Shown: positions 54,810 through 62,788 of the stretch, piece after piece
Numbering within the stretch: the stretch's first letter is position 1
Layout: every line of letters starts with the position of its first letter
DNA from: CAWINX01 sp963702055
Lineage (GTDB): Bacteria; Actinomycetota; Thermoleophilia; Solirubrobacterales; 70-9
Assembly: GCA_963702055.1 (NCBI GenBank)
Contig: OY969702.1
Span: forward strand, 1,054,001-1,118,000
Direction of reading: 5' to 3'
DNA length: 64,000 nucleotides
Made by a program: the position numbers and the translations under genes
The notes under the pieces: model-generated
Told to the model about the DNA's origin: nothing
The model's database searches: none
The model's input: the letters and a program-made list of their open reading frames with translations, nothing else

Positions 54810-56093
54810 TCAAACCGCGGCTGTCGCTGAAAGCTGAGGGTAAAGCGGGTAGCGGTCCATTAGTGCCCGGGTGCGCTCTGAGAGCGAGTCCTTCTCGGCC
54901 TCGAAGTCATCGGAGAGAGCGGTGGCGATAACGGCGGCGATTTCGCGCATGTCGTCCTCGACCAGGCCGCGCGTGGTCAGCGCCGGGGTCCCGATCCGCA
55001 GGCCGGAGGGGTTCATCGGCGGCCGCTCGTCGAAGGGGATCGCGTTGCGATTAACGGTTATGCCGACCGCCTCGAGCCGGTCCTCCGCCGTCTGGCCGTC
55101 GAGGCCGGTCGGGGTCAGGTCGACGAGGATCAGGTGGACGTCGGTGCCGCCGGTGAGGACGGGGACGCCGCCTGCCTGCAGGCCCTCGGCGAGCGCCTGG
55201 GCGTTGGCGATCGTCTGGCGCTGGCGGGCGCGGAACTGCTCGGTCGCGGCGATCCGCAGGGCGACGGCCTTGGCGGCGATCGTGTGCATCAGCGGCCCGC
55301 CCTGCTGGCCCGGGAAGATCGCTTTGTCGACTGCTTTCGCGTGCTCCTCGCGGCAGAGGATCATGCCGCTGCGCGGCCCGCACAGCGTCTTGTGGATCGT
55401 CGTCGTGACGACATCGGCGTGCTCGACCGGATTCGGGTGCTCGCCGGCGGCGACGAGGCCGGCGAAGTGGGCCATGTCGACCATCAGCTTGGCGCCGACC
55501 GAGTCGGCGATCGCGCGGAAGGCGGCAAAGTCGAGTTGGCGCGGATAAGCGGACCAGCCGGTGACGATCAGCGCCGGCTTGTGCTCGTCGGCGAGGCGCT
55601 GAACCTCGTCCATATCGACCAGGCAGTCTTCCCGGCGCACGTGGTAGGGCACCGGGTTGTAGAGCTTGCCGCTGACGTTGACCTTCATCCCGTGGCTGAG
55701 ATGGCCGCCGTGGTCGAGCGCGAGCCCGAGGAAGGTGTCTCCCGGCTCCAGCAACGCCATGTAGGCGGCGTTGTTGGCCTGGGCGCCGGCGTGGGGCTGG
55801 ACGTTGGCGTGCTCCGCCCCGAAAAGCTCCTTGGCGCGATCGATCGCCAACTGCTCGGCGACGTCGACCTCCTCACAGCCGCCGTAGTAGCGACGACCGG
55901 GGTATCCCTCGGCGTACTTGTTGGTCAGCACCGAGCCGACCGCGTCGAGTACCGCCTGCGGCACGAAGTTCTCCGAGGCGATCATCTCCAGAGTCCCCTG
56001 CTGGCGCCGCAACTCACCGTCGAGCACCGCGGCGATCTCGGGATCGACCTCGGCGAGGGGCGCCGTCTGAAAGCCTTCGGGCAACTCGGTCAT
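54810..56093 (-). CDS. glyA: Serine hydroxymethyltransferase
   Basis: 427-residue PLP enzyme making glycine and methylene-THF from serine. The PLP lysine lies in VVTTTIHKTLCGPR; the SENFVP and NKYAEGYPGRRYYGGCE motifs are intact. The ATG at 56093 gives the family N-terminus; the open frame before it is shadow. A 29-bp perfect palindrome lies 31 bp upstream. Confidence 0.97.
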   Translation of the reverse strand: MTELPEGFQTAPLAEVDPEIAAVLDGELRRQQGTLEMIASENFVPQAVLDAVGSVLTNKYAEGYPGRRYYGGCEEVDVAEQLAIDRAKELFGAEHANVQPHAGAQANNAAYMALLEPGDTFLGLALDHGGHLSHGMKVNVSGKLYNPVPYHVRREDCLVDMDEVQRLADEHKPALIVTGWSAYPRQLDFAAFRAIADSVGAKLMVDMAHFAGLVAAGEHPNPVEHADVVTTTIHKTLCGPRSGMILCREEHAKAVDKAIFPGQQGGPLMHTIAAKAVALRIAATEQFRARQRQTIANAQALAEGLQAGGVPVLTGGTDVHLILVDLTPTGLDGQTAEDRLEAVGITVNRNAIPFDERPPMNPSGLRIGTPALTTRGLVEDDMREIAAVIATALSDDFEAEKDSLSERTRALMDRYPLYPQLSATAAV

Positions 56094-56862
56094 GACGCGA
56101 GCGACCATAGCAACGGGAATGGCGGCGACTATCGCGAGTCTCGCGATAGTCGCGCCGACCGGCGCGCAGGTAAACCGCGATCCGTGCGCCGGCCCCGGGT
56201 CGGGGCGCCTGCTCTGTCCCAATCTGCGGATCGGCCGGCCCAGCGACATCTATCTCGACCGGCGCGGTCACGGTCGCCTGCTGCTGCGGGCGACCAGCGA
56301 CGTCATGAGTCGCGGACGCGGGCCGATCGAGTTGCACGGCGGGCGGAATGGGCGGCGTTCGATGCGGGTCAACCAGCGCATCTACCGCGCCGGAGGCGGG
56401 CACATCACCGTTCGCACCCGGGCGACGCTGCACTTCACCGATGTCGGCGACGAGTACGGCGGCTACTTCTGGAAGGTCCACCGGCTGGCGACCTTCGAAC
56501 TCTGGTCGGTTGGCCGCCATCATCGCCTCTTCCGCCGCGTCCGGGTCGGCCCGAAGACCAACTACTGCCTGCGCGACCTCGAGCGGACTCGACCCGGCCG
56601 GCACTCGCCGCCCCGTCGCCACTACCCCGGCTGCAACCAGAGCCCCCGCGCCAGGGGGGTGACCCTCGGCACCTCGGTCGGCTGGTCCGATATCTACCCC
56701 TCCGACTACGACCGGCAATGGATCGACGTCACCGGCCTGCGCGGCTGCTTCGCCTACGTGATGAAGGTGGACCCGCGGAACCTCTTCTACGAATCCAACG
56801 AGCGCGACAACGCGTCCCGCCGCCTCGTCCACCTCCCCTACCGCGGCCATCCGGGCTGCTGA
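56092..56862 (+). CDS. Secreted lysyl-oxidase-like domain protein with altered metal site
   Basis: 256 residues with a signal peptide (about 1-25, ending TGAQ). The region GPIELHGG ... TRATLHFTDVGDEYGGYFWKVHRL, broken here for length, and the late LGTSVGWSDIYPSDYDRQWIDV and NERDNASRRLVHL match the lysyl-oxidase fold. The usual copper motif (His-rich, HWH-type) reads FWKVHRLATFELW, so most copper ligands appear lost. Start ATG 56092 overlaps the glyA start by 2 nt on the other strand; ATG 56119 is an alternative. It interrupts an otherwise conserved gene order. Confidence 0.7.
   Translation: MTRATIATGMAATIASLAIVAPTGAQVNRDPCAGPGSGRLLCPNLRIGRPSDIYLDRRGHGRLLLRATSDVMSRGRGPIELHGGRNGRRSMRVNQRIYRAGGGHITVRTRATLHFTDVGDEYGGYFWKVHRLATFELWSVGRHHRLFRRVRVGPKTNYCLRDLERTRPGRHSPPRRHYPGCNQSPRARGVTLGTSVGWSDIYPSDYDRQWIDVTGLRGCFAYVMKVDPRNLFYESNERDNASRRLVHLPYRGHPGC
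56125..56153. promoter_or_regulatory. Perfect 29-bp palindrome upstream of glyA
   Basis: GCGACTATCGCGAG (56125-56138) and CTCGCGATAGTCGC (56140-56153) are exact complements around a single T. It lies 31 bp before the glyA ATG and within the signal-peptide codons of the opposing gene. It looks like an operator for a dimeric repressor; the regulator is unknown. Confidence 0.55.
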
Positions 56863-56870
56863 AATCAAGC

Positions 56871-56915
56871 TCCACTGTTCCTTTGCCGGGTATGGCTGGG
56901 TAAAGGAACAGTGGA
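56871..56915. repeat. 45-bp dispersed palindrome, copy 2
   Basis: TCCACTGTTCCTTT (56871-56884) and AAAGGAACAGTGGA (56902-56915) are exact 14-bp arms. It matches copy 1 at 21531 at 38 of 45 positions when aligned from 56872. It lies between two converging stop codons (56862 and 56922), where it can end both transcripts. Confidence 0.72.
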
Positions 56916-56921
56916 ACGGAT

Positions 56922-57557
56922 TTAGAGGCCCGCCAGGGTCGCCTCGAGGTCGACCGGCGAGAGGGCGCCCTTGCGGAGGACCTGCCAGTCCCCCCCGTCC
57001 TCGTCCAGGCTCGTCAGGTCGACGACTGTCGAGGGGAGGCCGGTCAACTCGCCCCCGTCAATCGCCAGGTCCGCACCGGCGACCACCTTGTGAGCGACCG
57101 CCTCGAAGCGGTGCGGCGCCGACTCACCGCTGCGGTTGGCCGAGGTCTGGAAGACCGGGCACATGGCGCCTGCCAGCGGCCCGTCGATCAGCCTGATGCC
57201 GAGTCGACCGGGATCCTCGCGGCAGGCGAGTGGATAGCGCCGCTCAGAATTGGCGACCACCAGGGTCACCGGGCCCGGCAGCAGCGCGGCGACGACGTCC
57301 CGCGTCCGCGGGCCGAGACTCTCGATCAGCTCGCGCATCGCCAGCGGCGAGAAGTACATGACCGCCGAGGGCTTGCCGTCGTCGCGACCCTTGATCCGGT
57401 GGATCCGCTCGATCGCGGCGGGGTCGAGCGGGTCGCAGGCCAGCCCGTAGAGCCCGTCGGCCGGAAAGACCGCGACGCCGCCGTCGGCGACGCACTGCTC
57501 CAGGGCCCCCCGCGCTGCCTCCGCGCCGTCCCGCTCGACCGAGACCGTCTCCGTCAC
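56922..57557 (-). CDS. tsaC: L-threonylcarbamoyladenylate synthase (Sua5/YrdC family)
   Basis: 211-residue enzyme that starts synthesis of the t6A tRNA modification. The YrdC fold signatures VAVFPADGLYGLACDP, RIKGRDDGKPSAVM and FQTSANRSGE are intact. GTG start overlaps the prmC stop by 4 nt, consistent with the rpmE-DUF1385-prfA-prmC-tsaC unit. Confidence 0.93.
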   Translation of the reverse strand: MTETVSVERDGAEAARGALEQCVADGGVAVFPADGLYGLACDPLDPAAIERIHRIKGRDDGKPSAVMYFSPLAMRELIESLGPRTRDVVAALLPGPVTLVVANSERRYPLACREDPGRLGIRLIDGPLAGAMCPVFQTSANRSGESAPHRFEAVAHKVVAGADLAIDGGELTGLPSTVVDLTSLDEDGGDWQVLRKGALSPVDLEATLAGL

Positions 57558-58429
57558 CGCGCGCCCCAGACGATCCGCTCGATCCCGGCGAGGTCGGGTC
57601 GAGACCGGACGTCGCCAAAACCGGCCTCGCGCATCAGCGCCCCGACCGGCTCGGCCTGCCCCTCCCCCACCTCCAACGCCACCGCCTCCGGTGAGTTTGA
57701 GTTTCTTCCCGCATAGCGGGACAAACCTCTAATTCGGCGAGAGAGTTTGGCAAGGAGGGCACGGATCGCGTCGAGGCCGTCGGCACCGGCGAGCAACGCC
57801 TCGCGCGGCTCCCACTCGGTCACCTCGGGCTGCAACGAGGCCCAGTCGCGCTCGGCCACGTAGGGGAGGTTGGCGACAACGAGGTCGAAGCTCTCCCCCT
57901 CCGGAACCGATCCTTCGAGGAAGCGGACCGAGTCCGCGAGCCCAAGGCGCCGCGCGTTGTCCCGGGCGACCTCCAGCGCACCGGCCGAAGTGTCGGTCGC
58001 CGTTACCGCGCAACCGGGCAGCTCGCCGGCGACGGCCAGGGCGATCGCGCCCGACCCGGTCCCGACGTCGAGCAGCGTCACCGGCTCCAGCTCCAGCGCC
58101 AGCTCGACCAGCAGCTCAGTCTCGGGACGGGGGATCAGCACCCGGCGATCGACCGTCAGCTCGATGTGGCGGAATCCTTTGTGGCCGAGGATGTAGGCGA
58201 CCGGCTCGCGCCGCAGCCGGCGGCGCACCATCTCCGCGAAGCGACGGCCCGCGTCAGCCGGCACCCCGGCCCCGGCATCGGCGGCGAGCCGTGCTCGGTC
58301 CCAGTCGGCTGCTTCACAAAGAAGGAGTTCGGCGTCGAGTCGCGGCGTGTCCACTCCGACGGCCCGCAGCGCGTCCGTTGCGCCGCTCAGCGCGTCGCGA
58401 ACGCTGCCCGCGGTCGCCGTGCCGGCCAC
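57554..58429 (-). CDS. prmC: Release factor glutamine methyltransferase PrmC
   Basis: 291 residues. It methylates the GGQ glutamine of RF1 and RF2, both encoded in this window. The SAM motif LLDVGTGSGAIALA and the substrate motif (NPPY in E. coli, here NLPY in VVANLPYVAE) are present. Between the helix RALLAKL and AVALEVGEGQ lies an extra stretch, LSRRIRGLSRYAGRNSNS, encoded by A+T-richer, palindromic DNA. It looks like an in-frame insertion at a surface loop. Confidence 0.92.
   Translation of the reverse strand: MAGTATAGSVRDALSGATDALRAVGVDTPRLDAELLLCEAADWDRARLAADAGAGVPADAGRRFAEMVRRRLRREPVAYILGHKGFRHIELTVDRRVLIPRPETELLVELALELEPVTLLDVGTGSGAIALAVAGELPGCAVTATDTSAGALEVARDNARRLGLADSVRFLEGSVPEGESFDLVVANLPYVAERDWASLQPEVTEWEPREALLAGADGLDAIRALLAKLSRRIRGLSRYAGRNSNSPEAVALEVGEGQAEPVGALMREAGFGDVRSRPDLAGIERIVWGAR
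57690..57750 (-). repeat. Palindrome-bearing in-frame insertion in prmC
   Basis: About 60 bp, clearly A+T-richer than its surroundings. It contains the hairpin CCCGC-TAT-GCGGG (about 57709-57721) and the imperfect pair CAAACCTCT/AGAGAGTTTG. The insertion keeps the reading frame. Limits are approximate, set by where PrmC similarity resumes. Confidence 0.5.
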
Positions 58430-58432
58430 AGA

Positions 58433-59500
58433 TCAGACGGCCGAGGCGGCGGCCTCGAGTCGCTTCCGTTTTTCCTCTGCAGCCAGCGCGTCGGTGAACT
58501 CGCTCAGCTCCCCACCCAGGACGCCGTCGAGATTGTGCGAGGTCAGCTTGATCCGATGGTCGGTCACTCGGCCCTGGGGGAAGTTGTAGGTGCGGACCTT
58601 CTCGGAGCGCTCGCCGGTCCCCACCTGCGCCTTGCGCTCGGAGGCGATCTTCGCCTGCTGCTCGGCCAGCTCGCGCTCATAGAGTCGCGCCCGCAGCACC
58701 CGCATCGCCCGCTCCTTGTTTTGAAGCTGGGACTTCTCGTCCTGCATCGAGACGACGATGCCGGTCGGTCTGTGGGTGATCCGCACCGCCGAGTCGGTCG
58801 TGTTGACCGACTGCCCGCCCGGGCCCGAGGAGCGGTAGACGTCGATCTGCAGGTCGTTCTGGTCGACCTCGACCTCGACCTCCTCGGCCTCCGGCAGCAC
58901 CGCCACCGTCGCGGTCGAGGTATGGATGCGGCCCTGGGACTCGGTCTCCGGGACCCGCTGCACGCGGTGCGTCCCACCCTCGAACTTGAACACCGAGTAG
59001 GCGCCTTCGCCCTTCACCGCAAAGGTGACCTCCTTGAAGCCGCCGACCTCGGCCGCCGACTGCGAGAGCACCTCCGTGGCGAACCCGCGCTCCTCGGCGT
59101 AGCGGGTCAGCATCTTGTAAAGGTCGCCGGCGAACAGAGCGGCCTCGCCCCCCCCGGTCCCCGCACGGATCTCGACGATCACGTTCTTGGCGTCGTTGGG
59201 GTCGCGTTCGACCATCGCCAGGCGGATCTCCTCCCCGAGCTCGCCGAGGCGTCCCGGCGCCTCGTCGGCGACCCTGCGCAGCTCCGGGTCCTCGCCCTCC
59301 TCGAGCAGCTCCCGCGCGCCCTCCAGGTCGTCGCCGAGCTTGCGGTACTCGACCGCCAGCTGATGAGCCGACTGCAGCTCGCGGTACTCGCGGCCTACCT
59401 CGGCGTAGCGTTCCCGATCGGAGATGACAACCGGGTCGGCCATCTGGGCCTCGAGCTCGGCGAACCGCACCTCGATCTGCTCGACCAGCTGCTCGATCAT
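58433..59500 (-). CDS. prfA: Peptide chain release factor 1
   Basis: 355 residues, acting at UAG and UAA. The GGQ motif is in SSGPGGQSVNTTDSAVR, and the RF1-type recognition loop region RVPETESQGRIHTS is present in place of the RF2 SPF motif. The ATG overlaps the DUF1385 stop by 4 nt. Substrate of PrmC encoded 4 nt downstream. Confidence 0.97.
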   Translation of the reverse strand: MIEQLVEQIEVRFAELEAQMADPVVISDRERYAEVGREYRELQSAHQLAVEYRKLGDDLEGARELLEEGEDPELRRVADEAPGRLGELGEEIRLAMVERDPNDAKNVIVEIRAGTGGGEAALFAGDLYKMLTRYAEERGFATEVLSQSAAEVGGFKEVTFAVKGEGAYSVFKFEGGTHRVQRVPETESQGRIHTSTATVAVLPEAEEVEVEVDQNDLQIDVYRSSGPGGQSVNTTDSAVRITHRPTGIVVSMQDEKSQLQNKERAMRVLRARLYERELAEQQAKIASERKAQVGTGERSEKVRTYNFPQGRVTDHRIKLTSHNLDGVLGGELSEFTDALAAEEKRKRLEAAASAV

Positions 59501-60498
59501 GCGACGATCTCGATCGGCGCCTCTCCGAGCTCACCCGGGGTCTCGACCGCGAGCACCGACTCCAGCGCCGCTATCGCCACCGCCAGCTGCCCCTCGTCGG
59601 GCTCGCGCGTGGTCAGGTTCTGGAGCATCAGCCCGGGCCACATCACCGCCCGCACCCAGCGTTTGCGGCGGTTCTTGCCGGCCCACTTGATCACCTCGTA
59701 GGAGAGGCCGGCGATCAGCGGGATGCCGAGGATGCGGGAGGCGAGCAGCCAGTACCAGGCGGGCAGGCCGATCGGGGCGAAAACGAAGATCGCCAGGACC
59801 ATCACGATCAGCAGGAAGCTGGTCCCGCAGCGCGGGTGCAGGCGCGAGTAGAGCTTGGCGCGGGCGGGGACGAGCTCGTCCTCGGCCTCGTAACAGGAAA
59901 TCGTCTTGTGCTCGGCGCCGTGGTACTCGAAGACGCGACGCAGGTCGGACATGCGGCTGATCGCGGCGATGTAGCCGATGAAGATCGTCGTGCGCAGGAC
60001 GCCCTCGACCAGCCAGAAGAGGAACGGGGAGCCGAGCTGGTCCTTGATCAGGCTGGTCAGGCCGACCGGGACGACGAAGAAGAGCCCGATCGCCAGCACC
60101 AGCGAGAAGGCGATCGTCAGGCCCCAGACCCAGCCGCCGATCTCCTCCTGCTCGCCGTCCTCACCCTCGGGGACCTGCGCGTTGGCCGAGATCGCCAGCG
60201 CCCGGAAACCGATCTTCATCGACTCGGCGAGGGCGACGACGCCGCGGACCACCGGCACCCGCCAGAGCCGGTGGCGCCTCGCCCAGGGGACGAGCGGCTC
60301 GGAGCTGAGCTCGACCTCGCCATCGGGGTTTCGGACCGCGACCGACCAGGTCGAGACACCGCGCATCATCACTCCCTCCAGGACCGCCTGGCCCCCGACC
60401 GGCGCGTCGCGCTTGGCGACCAGGGCGCCGTCGGGCATGCGCAGCGGATCGGCCCCGTTCGAAGACACCGCCTGTGGCGAGCCCCCCTCCGGGCTCAC
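59497..60498 (-). CDS. DUF1385 family membrane protein
   Basis: 333 residues. The family signature PVGGQAVLEGVMMRG (about 33-47) and a conserved EYHGAEHKTISCYE segment precede and follow membrane helices (about 125-150, 165-185, 220-260). The function is unknown; the gene is often found between rpmE and prfA, as here. Confidence 0.9.
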   Translation of the reverse strand: MSPEGGSPQAVSSNGADPLRMPDGALVAKRDAPVGGQAVLEGVMMRGVSTWSVAVRNPDGEVELSSEPLVPWARRHRLWRVPVVRGVVALAESMKIGFRALAISANAQVPEGEDGEQEEIGGWVWGLTIAFSLVLAIGLFFVVPVGLTSLIKDQLGSPFLFWLVEGVLRTTIFIGYIAAISRMSDLRRVFEYHGAEHKTISCYEAEDELVPARAKLYSRLHPRCGTSFLLIVMVLAIFVFAPIGLPAWYWLLASRILGIPLIAGLSYEVIKWAGKNRRKRWVRAVMWPGLMLQNLTTREPDEGQLAVAIAALESVLAVETPGELGEAPIEIVA

Positions 60499-60501
60499 GC
60501 T

Positions 60502-60717
60502 CTAACTCCCGGCCTTGGCGCGCTTCGCGGCGCGACGCTGGAACCGCTCGACCCGACCGCCGGTGTCGACCAGCTTCTGCTTGCCCGTGTAGAACGGGTG
60601 GCACTCGGAACAGAGCTCGACGTGGAGGTCGGCCTCCGTGGAGCGCGTGTAGAACTGGTTCCCGCACGAGCAGTGCACGTTGGCGAGGACGTATTCGGGA
60701 TGGATTCCGGCCTTCAT
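60502..60717 (-). CDS. rpmE: Ribosomal protein L31, zinc-binding form
   Basis: 71 residues with the four zinc cysteines Cys16, Cys18, Cys36 and Cys39 (the C+ type). No zinc-free paralogue is in the window. First gene of the rpmE-DUF1385-prfA-prmC-tsaC unit; 3 nt separate it from the next gene. Confidence 0.96.
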   Translation of the reverse strand: MKAGIHPEYVLANVHCSCGNQFYTRSTEADLHVELCSECHPFYTGKQKLVDTGGRVERFQRRAAKRAKAGS

Positions 60718-60796
60718 CGACTCCAGTCTAGATGACGCGTCGCGCGCGCTCTTTCAAGGGTTGGGTATCGGGCATCATCTGCCGATAGCGAAAGTG

Positions 60797-62308
60797 ATGG
60801 ATTCAGCCGGGAAAACGACGGGAGGCGACGCTTGGGGGTTGCGTGCCCTGAGCTATGTCCTGGCCGTCGTGCTCCTCGGCGGCACCGCGATCGTCGCGCT
60901 GCACGACTGGGCGGGGCTCGGCGGCGCCAATCTCGACTTCGCGATCGGCGGCCCAATCTATGACGCGGTGGTTGTCGGGGCGGGGATCGCCTGCCTCGTC
61001 CGTGCCGGCGCCTTCAAGCAGGAACGCCTCCCCTGGCTGCTGATCGGCCTGGGAATCCTCTTCTGGGGTGCCGCCGAGATTTACTGGACGGCATTCATCA
61101 CCGACAACCCCTCGGCGCCCTACCCGTCCCCTGCCGACATCGGCTATCTCCTCTTCTACCCCTTCTCCTACGCCGGCCTCGCCCTCCTCGTCCGCGCCCG
61201 TGCCTACGAGATCGACTGGCGCCTCTTGATGGATGGGCTGATCGCCGCGCTCGGCACCGCCGCGCTCGGCACCGCCTTCGTCTTCGACTTCGTCGCCGAC
61301 AAGACGACCGGGACCACCGTCCAGGTCGTCACCACCCTCGCCTACCCGCTTGGCGACATCATCATGCTCTCGATGGTCGTCGGAGTGGTCGCGCTGACCG
61401 GCTGGCGCCCCGGCCGCACCTGGTCGCTCCTACTGGCCGGCCTCTCGGCGCTGGTGATCGCCGACATCGCCTACACCCTGCAGTCAACAAGCACGCTGCC
61501 GAGCGGCGACTGGGTCGACCCGATCTACCTGATCGGAGCGATCTGCTTCGGCGCCGTCCTCTGGCAGCCTGCAGCGGCGGCCGCGATCACCGCCCCGCGC
61601 AAAGGAAGCCGGCGTCGCGAGTTAATCGTTCCGGCGCTCTTCGGGACCGTGATGATCGGCCTCTTCGCAATGCAGTACTTCAGCACGACCAGCGGCCTCT
61701 CGACGGTGCTCTGGGCAGCGACGATGATCGCGGTGGTCGTCAGGCTGGCGATCAGCGACCGCGAGAACAAGGCGCTTCTGGAACAGGTCCAGACCGACCC
61801 CCTGACCGGCCTCAACAACCGGGGGCGGATGCAGGTCGACCTCGAGGGCCTTTGCGCCAGGGCGACCGAGGCCAACCCTGCGTCTCTGCTGTTCCTCGAC
61901 CTCAACGGCTTCAAGCACTTCAACGACACCCTCGGCCATCCCGCCGGAGACGAGCTGCTCCTCGTGCTCAGCGAAGCCCTCCAGGAGGCGATCGGCGAGG
62001 ACGGAGTCGCCTACCGAGCGGGAGGAGACGAGTTCTGCGTTCTGCTCACCTGCCAGAGGGAGCGCTTCGCCGAGGCGACCCGCAACGCGGCGAGGGCGCT
62101 GACCGCAAGCGGCAAGGGGTTTGCCGTGAGCGCCGCCTGGGGGGCCGCCACGATCCCCACCGAGGCCTCGACCCCGTCCGAGGCGTTGCGGCTCGCCGAC
62201 GTGAGGATGTACGCGCAGAAGGAATCGCGTCGCGTCGCCCACGACGGGCCGACAGCGGCGGACGCTGAGGTCGAGCCCGCTCCGGACTCGGTCAAAGAAT
62301 CGATCTGA
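60797..62308 (+). CDS. Membrane diguanylate cyclase (GGDEF)
   Basis: 503 residues from ATG 60797 (GTG 60794 also possible). Nine or so membrane helices occupy about residues 15-325, then a GGDEF domain (about 330-485) with DPLTGLNNR, DLNGFKHFNDTLGH and AGGDEF (408-413). It should make c-di-GMP; the typical upstream inhibitory RxxD site is not seen. The membrane part is a probable sensor of unknown signal. The last 20 residues are acidic and unstructured. No EAL or PilZ partner is adjacent. Confidence 0.9.
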   Translation: MDSAGKTTGGDAWGLRALSYVLAVVLLGGTAIVALHDWAGLGGANLDFAIGGPIYDAVVVGAGIACLVRAGAFKQERLPWLLIGLGILFWGAAEIYWTAFITDNPSAPYPSPADIGYLLFYPFSYAGLALLVRARAYEIDWRLLMDGLIAALGTAALGTAFVFDFVADKTTGTTVQVVTTLAYPLGDIIMLSMVVGVVALTGWRPGRTWSLLLAGLSALVIADIAYTLQSTSTLPSGDWVDPIYLIGAICFGAVLWQPAAAAAITAPRKGSRRRELIVPALFGTVMIGLFAMQYFSTTSGLSTVLWAATMIAVVVRLAISDRENKALLEQVQTDPLTGLNNRGRMQVDLEGLCARATEANPASLLFLDLNGFKHFNDTLGHPAGDELLLVLSEALQEAIGEDGVAYRAGGDEFCVLLTCQRERFAEATRNAARALTASGKGFAVSAAWGAATIPTEASTPSEALRLADVRMYAQKESRRVAHDGPTAADAEVEPAPDSVKESI

Positions 62309-62386
62309 GCGAATCCGTCGACTAAATACGCAAGCTGCGGCGTTTTTTCGCAATGTGCAGGTTTTTCGTCCGATGGACGCGAGAGG

Positions 62387-62562
62387 GTGTTCGGGTGGCG
62401 GTTTTCAAGATTCTCGTATGCGACTGGCGCGCGTCGGACCAAGCGAGGCAAGGACGCAGGGAGCCTGAATAGCAGCGCTATTCAGGCGACTGAGGACGCA
62501 GCATCGCGCAGTGTCCGCCGCCGCCAGGCGTGTGCGAGGGCTTGAAAACCGCCACCGAACAC
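62387..62562. repeat. 176-bp palindromic element downstream of the diguanylate cyclase
   Basis: Arms GTGTTCGGGTGGCGGTTTTC (from 62387, continuing AAG) and GAAAACCGCCACCGAACAC (ending 62562) differ by one base. The inner arms (CTGGCG ... CGCCAG region) also pair imperfectly, and the centre is a perfect hairpin GCCTGAATAGC-AGC-GCTATTCAGGC. One copy is seen in the window. Confidence 0.65.
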
Positions 62563-62581
62563 CACTACAGGACGGAGAGCC

Positions 62582-62788
62582 ATGCCCAAGGAGATCTTCG
62601 ACCAGGACCGGCCCAAAAGTACGATGGCGCGCCGCCTCGACGAGGCGTTCGCCGGCTGCGAGCAGTGGACGCTCGCGCCGCCCTCTCAGCGGCGCAGCGA
62701 GATCGGCTTCAGCCCGCGGCTACCCAGCTCCTCGAGGATGATCGGCAGCGCCGCCACCGTGCGCACCCAGGAGCCCGGCGCGCTGTAG
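62582..62788 (+). CDS. Doubtful 68-residue ORF, possibly a gene remnant
   Basis: ATG 62582 is preceded by GGAG at a good distance and the first 30 residues (MPKEIFDQDRPKSTMARRLD...) look coding, but the last third overlaps the end of the polysaccharide deacetylase gene on the other strand by about 100 bp. It may be the 5' stub of a lost gene behind the palindromic element. No family recognised. Confidence 0.25.
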   Translation: MPKEIFDQDRPKSTMARRLDEAFAGCEQWTLAPPSQRRSEIGFSPRLPSSSRMIGSAATVRTQEPGAL

